From the NCBI GenBank assembly GCA_032719365.1, contig CM064874.1, positions 27,041,716-27,105,715 of the forward strand: DNA of 64,000 nt, given 5' to 3'. A program made the position numbers and the translations under genes. Source of the DNA: Prinsepia uniflora. Lineage: Eukaryota > Streptophyta > Magnoliopsida > Rosales > Rosaceae. Of this stretch, positions 11,181 to 20,869 are shown piece by piece. Under the pieces are notes generated by a model, which saw nothing but the letters and a program-made list of their open reading frames with translations, made no database searches and was not told where the DNA came from. How positions within the stretch are numbered: the first letter of the stretch is position 1; every line of letters begins with the position of its first letter.

Positions 11181-11714
11181 TAAGTGTGCTCTGTGTTTTT
11201 CTCATCGCTTTCATTTCCAAGTTTAATTTTTCATAAATTGATGAAATGAATGACCACAATGTTGCTTGGAGTTTATTTTGTTTAATTTCTCAGTGACGAT
11301 TTGAAATTGGAAGTAGTTGTCTGTTAATGTCTACTACTACTTGTGAATTTTCATTTTTTTTTTTTGCAATGAAGAAGGGTTGGATCGTTAACTTCTAGAT
11401 TTTGCGATTTTCTGGAAGTTGCTGCGATTGAGTAATCTGGAAAAATTGTAATGATTATTGGTTGGAATTAGCTTTCACTCTTCACTAATAGCTGGAATTA
11501 CCAGTGATGAGTTTGTGAAATGTCATTTACTGGTAGCTTGTAATACTAGCAGGTAATTTGGAATAACGAAATTGTACAATTCCTCTATACTGCTTAAGAT
11601 CTGATAGATTGTGGAGTGTGTTAGTACAAATGTCTATTGAGCCCTCTTGGTTTGATTTCGTTTGTTTTTCTTTTTCCATTATGTTGTTATGCTCATAGAT
11701 GATTTCTTGTACAG

Positions 11715-11824
11715 TAACCTTAGAGAGGATGCTAGGGTAGTTCCAAATGGTTGTTTCGAACCTTTAAAACTTCATGATGAAGTTCTTCAGTACAATCCAG
11801 AAGCATTTTAATGCAATAGTCCAC
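11715..11824 (+). pseudogene. SCC2: SCC2 fragment, second exon
   Basis: After an acceptor CAG at 11712-11714 the frame reads NLREDARVVPNG, then LKLHDEVLQYNPEAF, followed by a TAA. This is the segment directly after DVSYL in plant SCC2. The exon plausibly ends before GTAAAC at 11825. Because exon and intron both survive, genomic DNA was copied rather than mRNA. Confidence 0.72.
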
Positions 11825-12772
11825 GTAAACCAAGTATTTAGTTGCTCCATACTTGCTTCGATTTTGACCTTTAATGGTCACGCTTTTGTTCAAATTTGTT
11901 GTAAATGCTACCTTTGGTTTCCTACATGTTACTTTTTTTTTCTCTCCAGAATAGAAATTGCATACGTCTAATTTCTATTCAATGTGGTGGAAGTTGAATG
12001 TGAAAGCCATTTTTCATTAGTAATCAATAGGCCTGTATATATAACCTGATTGAGTAACGCAATCACATCTCTTTAGTGGAAGAACTTTTGGTGAAAATAT
12101 AGAATTAGTTAATGAAGATAGACTTTACTAACAACAATATTTATTAGATATTATAAAATTAGTGTACGAGCAACAATATTGATTAGATATTATAAAGTTG
12201 ATATCATTATCTTTTGGTATCAAGGTTCAAGTGACGGAAGTTAAAGAGTGATAAATGAAAGTTGTGCACGTAGACATGGTATTCACTTAATATTCAAACC
12301 AGAGTAGGCTAATTAAAGCTTAGAAAACTAATATTTTTTTAAATGATGTTGTGTTACTTATTCGTTGCAAGAATTATAGCAAATTTTTAGGATATGTCTC
12401 CTCCTTACTCTATTTAGATGATATATTTGCAATGAAAAAATATATATCAGACCAAAAAAAAAAATCTATCTCTAGATAGTACAGTACCTGACAAGAAGCC
12501 CTTCAAGCCTAGCGTACCTATAACGAGACATGCTCAAAGAGACTATGACACACCTAGCAATAATCAGCTCAATAATATTCCTCCAAATGTATGTGTACGT
12601 ACTTGTCAGTTATCAATCATCTTTCTGCCCTTCTTGTCTCTTAATCTAGAAGATGTTGTAGGATATATCTACACCGCCTTCTAGAAAAAAAAAACCAAGA
12701 AAAAAATTAGTGATGCCACTACATCATCAGTTGAACCAAATCCCATTGCAATTCAAGGTTGTTCTGGGGTTA

Positions 12773-12773
<1 letters not shown>

Positions 12774-12830
<57 letters not shown>

Positions 12831-12836
12831 TTCTCT

Positions 12837-12880
<44 letters not shown>

Positions 12881-12886
12881 TTCTCT

Positions 12887-12920
<34 letters not shown>

Positions 12921-12929
12921 TACACACAT
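12774..12929 (+). repeat. (CT)n-(CA)n microsatellite
   Basis: About 135 bp of CT repeat with scattered TTTCT and TATCT interruptions, then a short CA run. It lies in what would be an intron of the SCC2 fragment. The Leu/Ser repeat frame over it is not a gene. Confidence 0.95.
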
Positions 12930-12980
12930 TCTTTATTTTGAATCATTAGGTGATAACTTACTTTGCGCCATTTATTTTAG

Positions 12981-13233
12981 ATGTCACCATTGGATGCTTT
13001 TGTGGGTTGAGGATTTCTGTGGTAGAGCTGAAATTTTCAGTGATGATTGGGGTGAAGCTGAGTGGTTATGTATGCCCCTTTCTGATCGTAGGGTGCTTGC
13101 AACTGAGATAATGTCTCTTCGAGCAAAAAGGCTTCTACATTTGATTCCTGTAGAAACTCTTGTAAGATTGTTAATAATTTTAGATAATCAGATTCATCGA
13201 GCTGAAGGGTTGTCTATAAGTGAATGTGAGCAG
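12981..13233 (+). pseudogene. SCC2: SCC2 fragment, internal exon
   Basis: Bounded by an acceptor (ATTTTAG) and a donor (GTGAGC). The frame is fully open: VEDFCGRAEIFSDD, then EAEWLCMPLSD, then LRAKRLLHLIPVETLVRLL, then NQIHRAEGLSISECEQ. In plant SCC2 this block follows a long region that is absent here, so exons between this and the 11715 exon were lost or never captured. The undamaged frame contrasts with the broken first exons. The function is inferred from recalled family motifs, not a search. Confidence 0.75.
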
Positions 13234-13548
13234 GTGAGCTTTTTTTATGTTCAGGGTTCTTTTCTATATTTAGCATGTCTTTTATGGTAGTTTCCTTAAA
13301 CTGAATTTCTTCAAGCTTTTGTTTGGTACTTCTTGCTTAATTTTTTTTTAATTTGAAAATTTGCGAGTTTTTGCCTCTCTGTGTCTTTCCTTTCTAATTT
13401 TTGCATATCCATGCTACTAATGATGGTAGTGCAAAACCTTGCAACGTATATGTGGTTTTACTTTCGGTCTTATGTTTATAATGCATCTTGTTTTGTGTGC
13501 ACATGATTTGGTCTTATTCCAATGTTGATTAATTTCTAATTTTTGTTT

Positions 13549-13625
13549 TCAGTTCTGGATTTTTGTGAGGGTTGTGAAAATCAAGATGAAGAAGCAGTTG
13601 CTATGGTTGAAGGATCACCTTTAGG
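13549..13625 (+). pseudogene. Possible further exon, origin unknown
   Basis: After the acceptor-like TTTTGTTTTCAG an open stretch reads LDFCEGCENQDEEAVAMVEG and ends near a GTATCT donor-like site. It is exon-like, but I could not place it in SCC2 or any other gene. Confidence 0.3.
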
Positions 13626-14299
13626 TATCTGAATTTATCTTAATTAAGTTGGTAGACGCCTATTCAAATGACCTTATAAAGTAGGACACATTGACCCTTG
13701 ATTTTATAAAGAAAAGGCCATAAAAATAATGGAAATGTTGCTTATATAGAATTATGTTATGCTAAGCTGTTTCTTTCTTCTTTTGCATGTCAAAAGTATC
13801 TTTGGGAGTGTGGGATACCTAACACTATAGTTATGAACCCTCCCAGCCCGTTTTATGTGATATCTATGTAATTGAATATTTTGTATATAAGAAGTACTGT
13901 TATGTGATTTAAAATTGGGTGTAACGACATATCAAGATGAGGTGCGAGAGGAATGGACAGATCATCTAATATCAAAGTGGGTGTAACAGTGGTGAAAGTA
14001 CAACTATATTTGCATTGATTCACATATGGTGTTTTTGTTTCTTAGTGACTAGATTTTTTTAGAATTGTTGTAACACTTGCTATTTTAATTAGGACATACA
14101 CATTTGTGATTTCGACCGGCTTTGATTGAGTTAGGACTATGTAGAATGTATTATGACACTTCATATCTTCCTTGTGAACTTGATTAATCAATTATGTATT
14201 TATACGGTATTTTCTTTCCCATTTGGATTGGAGAAGGATTTTAATATGAATTAATTTAATGTTATGATACGGGATTTTAATATGATTTTTACAATGAAT

Positions 14300-14658
14300 G
14301 ATTTTTGTAAGGAATTTTAGACAACAACTTTTTTTATAAACTTTTGTGTCAAGTATCATTTAGACAACGATATTTTTTAATAAACTGTTGTGTAAAACAC
14401 CCTTTAGACAACGGTACTTTTTAATAAACTGTTGTGTAAAGTACCCCTTAGACAACAACATTTTTATATAAACCGTTGTGTAAAGTAACATTTAGACAAC
14501 GGTATTCATAAATACCGTAAATACCGTTGTCTAAAGTGAGTTTAGACAACGGATTTTCTCCGTTGTCTAAAGACCCCCTTTAGACATCAAGGGCAATTGC
14601 AACAGTATTTATGGGGAATAGACAAAATCTGTTGTCTAAAGGAAAATTTGTTATAGTG
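14300..14658 (-). repeat. Right subterminal repeats and terminus of the CACTA-like element
   Basis: At least six alternating direct and inverted copies of a 12-mer, TTTAGACAACGG or its complement, run up to the terminal CACTATAACAAATTTTCC on the minus strand. Such arrays are where CACTA transposases bind. Several pairs are palindromic and could fold. Confidence 0.72.
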
Positions 14659-16160
14659 AAAGCCAAAAAGTCAAATAAGGTTCCTACCGGGGTGAAGACC
14701 GTTGTGGTCATTCCACCTCCTGGGGCGATCAGTGGACAAGTAATATCGGTCGTGCATTTAGATTAGTAGGAGGTGGAGGGAAAGAGTGCGCTCATGAAGA
14801 AGAATCCATTGAACCTTCAGACGGCTCCCTGGAAAACTGAGTGCAATGTGGTCGACTATGGGGATGTCTCGGCAGACCTGCAAAAGGTCCTGGGAGAGGT
14901 AAGGCAGGCACCGTTCATGCTGAGTTGGGGGTCTAGCTCAATGTTCCTTGAGCCACATCCTTCATTTTTATCAACTCTTCTATCCTCCCCCGCCTTTCAC
15001 CACATGTCCTCTATTACCATCTCATCTCATTTGGCATCGCCTGGGGTGTGAAGAGGAGATGACCAACTATGCCGGGGTCGAGCTTGGGCACTTCATAAAG
15101 CAAGAGTTGAAATAGGATGACATCTCAGTCGGCATTAGGGAGAAGATGTTTTCGGTCATCAACGACGTTACGACTTGGTCTTCCATGTAGCCGTCAGAGC
15201 TGGACGGATTGTCCGAGTCCATGATGTCTAAAAGCATGGAGAAGTCTCTCCTTGTTGCTTCCCACATAATTGCTCTGTCCTTTTTTCGTACTCGTGTTTT
15301 ATTTTTTTATTACTTTTTCTAACATGTTGTTGAGTCTGTCTAGCCCCTCGATGAGATATTTATCAATCACTACCACACTCTGAGGTGTGTTGTTGTTGTT
15401 AACAAGGAAAAATCCAAGGTGAAGGAGTAGTCAGCTATTTTAAAACGACATGCTTAGGAGGCAGAGGTGGCCTTGAAGGCGAAGGCTGACCTTGAAAGGA
15501 AGGTCCAGCAGCAGCAACAAACCATCGATTAGCAGAGGGCTCACTTGGTGCTATATCTGCACGAGGCCGAAGTGGCTCGGGCCGTTGAAGTTGAAGCTTA
15601 CTAGCTGAATACAGAGGTTACTTGGGTGGAGGAGGAAAGGGACCAAAGGGAGGTCGAGCTGGAGTGACTAAGGGCTGAAAAGGTAGCCGACTAGGTTTAG
15701 GCAGAAGCGCTGAGGGTCCGAGGCTCAAATTGTGTATGTCAGGTCGAATTCTTTGAAGGAATTCCTGGGGTCTGAGGAGCACTAGAAGAAGCTAGATGAT
15801 TTTGCCTTGGCTGTCGAGTGGAAGGTCTATAAAAAATTTGCACGCACTACCTGGACATCCAGCTCGACACTACTCCCTAGCTTGGTATGCAGATGACTCT
15901 GTCGCTAGCAGAGACGGATGAAGAGGGGGAATGCGGGGACAAAGAGCTAGAAATTGACGCAACTATTCCTCCTAAGCAAACTGGTCTTGCTCTAGTGATT
16001 GAGTAGATTAGTCCTCCTCCCTCGTGCAATGGGGAGAGCCAAAGAGAGTTGACTGCAGAAGGTGCTGGCTAGACTGATTTGTTAAGCTTTATATGTGTTA
16101 TTTGTTGGCGACCTGTGTGTCGGGGTAGTTTAGGTTTTTATTTTGGTAACTTTTTTCGGA
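14659..16160 (+). pseudogene. Remnant of a Tat-type antisense accessory ORF
   Basis: A decayed plus-strand coding region with many stops. Recognisable parts: VVVIPPPGAISGQV (about 14708-14750), a long Glu/Lys/Gln-rich coiled-coil stretch (about 15430-15680) and, near 15840-15870, YLDIQLDTTP. Its order resembles the minus-strand accessory ORF at 20870-23435 (coiled coil followed by a tail with FNTTPWLDFK). It probably belongs to a minus-oriented Tat-like element, of which it would be the antisense ORF. Its 5' part is cut by the CACTA-like terminus at 14658. The assignment rests on weak similarity. Confidence 0.45.
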
Positions 16161-17131
16161 CCGAAAGGTCTTTGCCCCATATCAATAAAAGTATGTTTTT
16201 CACCTCCAAATTTTGCTAAGTGTTGATGCTTCTGTTCATGGTTCTGTCTATCATGTTTACATGTATTTAACTTGATTAATGAATGCTCGGTCGGCATATA
16301 TTTAACTTAATAAATGTATGCCTTTTAAGACTGACCAAGGATGTGTCCGGTTTGCATAAGTGTATACCTTTGTAGATTGACTGAGGATGTGTTGGTTTGC
16401 ATGTATTTAAGTTAATAAATGTATGCGTGTGTATCTATAAAGTAGTCTCATAACTTGGTATTGTTTTCAGTTCCATCTTTAGGAAATGTTCCCAATGTTT
16501 AGGCATTTGCCTCGATCGAGGGCTTGTGTTAACAAACCACCTAAGAGTTTGAACTTGGTGTATGTCTCAGTCCCCCAAGTACTCGGTTGAGGTGTGATGT
16601 CGATGAGAGAGCGGAAGTGAAAATTTTCAAGTGATGTACTTGTAACCTTTTATGACATGGTAGGAGTGTAAAAAGGCTGTTGTGTGAGCATATATGTGTT
16701 CGATCTATTCGTCTATTTGACTGGCTGACATAAGTGGTAAATCATGGTTTTGCATGGTCGATCAGTTGTGGTCTGTAGACCGAGTGTATTGGGGACCTGT
16801 CCATGTTGATTGTTCAAGTGTTAAGTGTGAACCAAGTGGTGTATTGTGTAAGATGGTTGGTTCACCCTGTTCTTTGTGTGGGGTACCAAGTGGTACGTGC
16901 ACCCTCAATGTAAATGTGTTAGAGGGTAGCTCAGTGTGTATTAAGCAAGAGAAATATTTAAAAAATTTGGCATTCATAATTGGTTGGTTAGGTGGGACCT
17001 ATACATTGTGAGTCTAAGTGAGACTTTACAAGATTTTTGTTGAGCTATTGATGGTGAATACTGAATGGTCAAGATGTAATATTTCTTTTGGTGGTCAGTG
17101 TTCCATGGGTGACCGAGATGATGGCCATTAG
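16161..17131. other. Non-coding retroelement-derived sequence
   Basis: No convincing coding frame. Around 16255-16440 a motif close to ATTTAACTTAATAAATGTATGC recurs three times with TGACCAAGGATGTG-like spacers, a loose tandem repeat. It probably represents the non-coding part next to the accessory ORF. Confidence 0.4.
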
Positions 17132-17710
17132 TGCAACGACCCGGAAATTTCAAGGAAATAAAATGACGATTTTTCCCCTGAAGGTTAAAAAGTTGACTTT
17201 TTGACTGGAACACCTTATGAAAGTTTTGTGAGGGCCATTACGATGGTCTCAAACTCATGAATATGTAGACTAACAGTACACCGATAAAAGTGTTCGGAAA
17301 AGTTTGTTATGGGTAAAAACTAGATAGGGGCATTTTGGTAATTTTGGATATAAGGGTATTTTTGTAATGTTTCAAAAAGAACCTCGACTATTCTAGAATG
17401 CTCTCAATTTTCCTTCGCACTTCCCTCCTCTAACTCAATCCACTTTATATAAGAGTGTGTAATGTGTGCATAGGGAGTGTCGGAGGCTGGTGGTCGAAAA
17501 AGAGAAAACCCACCATAATCGAATCATGAAAGAACAGAAAAAGAAGAAAAGAAGAAGAAAGAAAAAACATAAGAAGGAAAAGAAAAGAACACAAGAGGAA
17601 GGAATAAAAACTACAGGAATTGATGAAGAAATGAGGAAACTGTCACGACCCGGCCTATCTAACACAATGTTGTCCACTTTGGGCCCAGCCCTCACGATTT
17701 TGTTCTCGGG

Positions 17711-17830
17711 AGCTCACGTGCAACATCCCAGTAGGTCACCCATCTTATGATTGCACCACCCTCAACTCGCTTAACTTTGGAGCTCCTAAGGAATCCAAAA
17801 CCAATGAGCTCCCAAAAGGCCTTGTATAGA
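17711..17830 (-). repeat. 5S rRNA-like segment, first copy
   Basis: Minus strand: GGAGCTCCAAAGTTAAGCG, followed by GATGGGTGACC and CTGGGATGTTGCACGTG. These correspond in order to the middle and 3' half of plant 5S rRNA, including the internal promoter region. Divergence makes it unlikely to be a ribosomal RNA gene. Confidence 0.75.
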
Positions 17831-17924
17831 TCTGAGTTGCGCATCGGCCCACTCTACCTAACACGATATTGTCCCTTTTGGGCTGCAGGACACACCAGCT
17901 CAGCCTTACCGGGTTTTGTTCCTG

Positions 17925-18045
17925 GGAGCTCACGGTGCAACTTCCTAGTGGGTCACCCATCATGAGATTGCACCAGCCTCTACTTGCTTAAATTTGTAGT
18001 TCCCTCAGAATCTAAGGCCAGTGAGTTTCCAAAAGGCCTTGTGTT
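17925..18045 (-). repeat. 5S rRNA-like segment, second copy
   Basis: The minus strand shows GATGGGTGACCCACTAGGAAG and a diverged AAGTTAAGCG equivalent. This second unit in the left LTR shows that two LTR units are fused. Confidence 0.65.
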
Positions 18046-18269
18046 AGTTAGATACATGCCCACACATATAAGGCACTTCACCTTTCCCTCCCCAAGTGAT
18101 GTGTGATTGTTCACCGTTCTTACCTTTCCAAGCTCACGGGTCTTGCTCACCGTTCTTACTTCTCAAGCGCACGAGTCTTGCTCACCGTTCTTGCTTCCAA
18201 AACTGGGTCTTACAATCCACCTCCCTTGGGGCCCAGTGTCCTCGCTGGCACATTTCTGGTCGAGGTCCA

Positions 18270-18281
18270 GCTCTGATACCA
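18270..18281 (-). other. Primer binding site of the TRIM, tRNA-iMet type
   Basis: The plus strand reads GCTCTGATACCA, the complement of TGGTATCAGAGC, three bases from the right LTR. It sets the TRIM orientation as minus. Confidence 0.85.
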
Positions 18282-18351
18282 TTCTGTCAAGACCTATCCC
18301 ATCTAGCACCATATTGTCCACTTTGGGCCTCGACCTCATAGTTTTGTTCTC

Positions 18352-18440
18352 TAGAGCTCACATGCAACATCCCAGTAGGTTAACCATCATGGGATTGCAA
18401 CAGCCTTAACTCGCTTAACTTTGGTGTTCCCAACGAATCC
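18352..18440 (-). repeat. 5S rRNA-like segment, third copy (right LTR)
   Basis: The right LTR keeps AAGTTAAGCGAGTTAAGG and a diverged GATGGTTAACCTACTGGGATG on the minus strand. It is more decayed than the first copy. Confidence 0.6.
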
Positions 18441-18829
18441 AAAACCAGTAGGTCACCCATCCTAGGAAGCTTGGAACAAGACATCTTAGCACACTCGAGT
18501 ATAGCATATTATCATTTTTTATTACACGATGTTGGTTTGATGGAGATTTTAAAATATATTTACGAAATTCTTGCCAGACATGTTTTATGTGATTTTTGGT
18601 AATTAAAGATTTTCCATACACAGTCTGGAATTTTGTTTGGAATATGCGTCGAAGTTCTTAAATGATCATGTAACCATAGTTTGAATATGATTTTTAAATG
18701 ATTATTAATGATCATTAAGAATTTTAGTTCCATGGGACAGACAAATCCAATCAACTCCCTGAATAACTTCCGGTCAGCTGTCGCCTTCTCAAGCTTGACC
18801 GATGAGGCCCGTTGCCTAGTTTCAGTTCC

Positions 18830-19030
18830 ACCCTCACTGAGGCCGCAATAAACTGGTTCTACAGTCTGGAACTCGGCTCCATAAATGCCTTCGCCCAGCT
18901 CACCAAGATCTTCCTGAACCAGTTCATGATTCAGACCGACAGACTTTTTTCGGCCGAAGACCTTTTTAACCTGAAGTAAGGGGATACCGGGACACTGCGC
19001 GAGTACGCCGTCCGCTTCAGCCAGGGGTAA
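18830..19030 (+). pseudogene. Tat-like Ty3/gypsy gag fragment
   Basis: The frame reads LTEAAINWFYSLELGSINAF, then QLTKIFLNQFMIQTDRLFSAEDLFNLK, a TAA, then GDTGTLREYAVRFSQG and a stop. This is the capsid region of Tat-clade plant gypsy elements. The sequence then jumps directly into integrase at about 19060, so protease, reverse transcriptase and RNase H have been lost in one deletion. Confidence 0.75.
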
Positions 19031-19080
19031 TGTCAACGATTTTCCCCATTCATTCAGCTCGCACCTGAGAACATGACGCC

Positions 19081-19953
19081 CATGTTCAGTTCATGGCCTT
19101 TCGCTTAGTGGGGACTCGACCTAATTGGTAAGATGCCAACAGGCAAGGGACAGACTGAGTATGCAGTTGTCGCAGTCAATAACTTCAACAAGTAGGTTGA
19201 AGCCAAGGGCCTCACCTCTATTACAACCGCCCAGATCGAAACTTTCATCTTCCAAAACATCATCTGCCGGTTCAGCCTCCCGCACACAACATCACCGACA
19301 ATGGCAAGTAGTTCGACAACGCCCACTTCAGAGCTTTCTATGCTCAGTATGGCATCAACTTGTGTTTCTCATCCCCAGCTCACCCTCAGTCCAACAGGCA
19401 GGTCTAAGATGTCAACAAGATCATCAAACACACATTGAAGACCCAACTCGGTGAAGCAGAAGGCAAATGGACAGAACTCTTACCAAGCCGACTTTGGTCG
19501 TATCGAACCTCATACCGAACGGCTACCAACGAGACCCCATTTTCTTTGGCATTCGGTATTGAGGCTGTCGTGCCCGTAGAGATAGATGGAGAATCATACC
19601 GAGTCCTATCCTATGACGCCAACCAGAATGATGATCAGATGGCGTTGAGCCTGGACTTAATCGAAGAACACCGAGCGAAGGCCCACCTTCCGAATGTCAC
19701 CCACAAGCAGCGGCTCTGCCAATATCATGACGCCAAGGTCCAACCCTGTACTTTCCAAGTGGGGGACTGGGTACTCCAGAAGGTCAGCCTTGCCACCCGA
19801 GACCGATCGGCAAGCACCCTCGGTCCCAATTGGGAAGGCCCTTACCGAATCACCCGGATTTGTCGACCTGGGACGTACCAGCTCTCCGACCCCGACGGCC
19901 ACATCTTCTGACATCCATGGAATGCCGACCACCTCAAGCGGTATTACATTTAA
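19081..19953 (+). pseudogene. Tat-like Ty3/gypsy integrase, C-terminal part of pol
   Basis: The catalytic core starts WGLDLIGKMPTGKGQTEYAVVA, with stops where Trp is expected (FA*WG and K*VEA). It passes through frameshifted sequence (19210-19430) and becomes cleanly open from 19435: KTQLGEAEGKW, then LWSYRTSYRTATNETPFSLAFG, then IDLIEEHR-like helix residues, then FQVGDWVLQKV and GPNWEGPYRITRICRPGTYQL, the typical end of plant gypsy integrases. TGA replaces Arg just before HPWNADHLKRYY, and the natural stop follows at 19951-19953. Integrase inserts the cDNA; this copy is dead. The catalytic Asp and Glu region lies in the damaged part. Confidence 0.85.
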
Positions 19954-20869
19954 TTGTACGTTGCACGTCGACTCTCATTGTACTGGTCCCCGTTTGACCC
20001 ACACATTATCAATGAAAAGTTTCTTATTTTTTGTTTGCTCAACACATTACTGAGCATTGATTTAAAGTTCTACTCATTTACTGAGCCACCCTCTCACACA
20101 TTAACACTGAGGACACTAAGCATCAAACGCCTACATGATATTGGGGAACCGATGGCATTCCATAATGCACACCAGTCACAACACCATTCAAGGATCTATC
20201 TACCGAACGCTTCCCTCTGCTCCCCCGTCGGCGACCTACCTCGACCGAACACTTGGGGAACTGAGGGACACACTGAGTCCCAGTACTCAGGAGGTCTATG
20301 CAAGTCCTCAACCGAGGTAGACGTCTACACAATGGGAACCTTTTTTTCCTAAGGCCTACGCTCAAACATACCGAGCTGAGACATATACTGAAACTCTCAA
20401 AGTATACGAGATGCCAACTGAACACACACCTGGCCAATCTACTAAGGCATACAACATGCATACCGCATACCCTATCGGTTAGACTCATAATACATACGTT
20501 TACCTACACATTCAAATCGATGCATTCAAAATTGGTTACATGTTTATTGAGTCGGTACATTTGAAGTTGATCCCATGGTTATCCATTCACTCAAGTCGAC
20601 CTACTGCTAGCGTACAAGTCGATGCATTATATCAGACATTTATAAGACAGATCAATTGGCAGTCGGAACAATCACTACTTGGAAACAATTTCAAAAACAC
20701 TTGTCTATTAATAACGGGCATGACCAATCGGTCAGCTGGAAGTTTACAAGGAAAGAAAGTTACAAGGGAAATTATACCTACCCTACTCTACCCCGACCCG
20801 CAGGTCGGACAAAAAAAAAACACATAAGATACTACTCAATTGGCCAGTCAGGGCGCAGACGGGTCTGTT
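19954..20869. other. Non-coding spacer between pol and antisense ORF
   Basis: Short overlapping frames only, none with a recognisable motif. A T-rich patch and a purine run (GGAAAGAAAGTTACAAGGG near 20747) are present. This fits the spacer between pol and the antisense ORF of Tat-clade elements. Confidence 0.45.

Larger units (their letters stand above)
10461..14658. mobile_element. CACTA-like transposon carrying SCC2 gene fragments
   Basis: The right end, read inward on the minus strand, is CACTATAACAAATTTTCC (14641-14658), a typical CACTA terminus. It is followed by subterminal repeats at 14300-14640, alternating TTTAGACAACGG and CCGTTGTCTAAA. Related motifs (ATGTTGTCTTTACC, ACTGTTGTCTAAAG) occur at 10490-10600 and mark the other side. 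A clean left terminus and the 3-bp duplication could not be found, so the left boundary is approximate. No transposase is visible, so it would be non-autonomous. Between the ends lie SCC2 exons with introns. Confidence 0.55.
17641..18468 (-). mobile_element. Cassandra-like TRIM with 5S rRNA-like LTRs
   Basis: LTRs start TGTCACGACCCGGCC (17641) and TGTCAAGACCTATCC (18285). Between them is a short internal region with three copies of GCTCACCGTTCTTNCTT and a primer site. No proteins are encoded, as expected for terminal-repeat retrotransposons in miniature. The minus strand of each LTR carries 5S rRNA-like sequence, the mark of Cassandra. The left LTR is a fusion of two LTR units (17641-17845 and 17846-18115). 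The right LTR is truncated near 18468. It is inserted in the old LTR 17132-18722. Confidence 0.8.
17132..18722 (+). mobile_element. Old LTR related to 47679-49488, truncated and split
   Basis: Starts TGCAACGACCCGGAAATTTC and aligns with the LTR at 47679: both have AAATAAAATGNCGATTTTTCCC, then GTTGACTTTTTGA, then GTGAGGGCCNTTACGANGGTCTC, then a purine-rich AAG tract. It is interrupted by the Cassandra-like TRIM (17641-18468) and resumes with AAGCTTGGAACAAGACATC, matching the relative near 48151. It fades out near 18722 against gag sequence. The two copies differ at many sites, so they are not a recent pair. Confidence 0.65.

Noticed and set aside
12710..12949. A Leu/Ser repeat protein
   Set aside because: It is a translation of the CT microsatellite within an intron-like region.
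17466..17750. A Lys/Arg-rich small protein
   Set aside because: It is a translation of a purine-rich AAG tract inside an LTR and runs into the TRIM.
17711..17830. A genuine 5S rRNA gene
   Set aside because: Sequence is only partly 5S-like, diverged, and sits in TRIM LTRs in three copies. A 5S gene would be about 120 bp and near-perfect.
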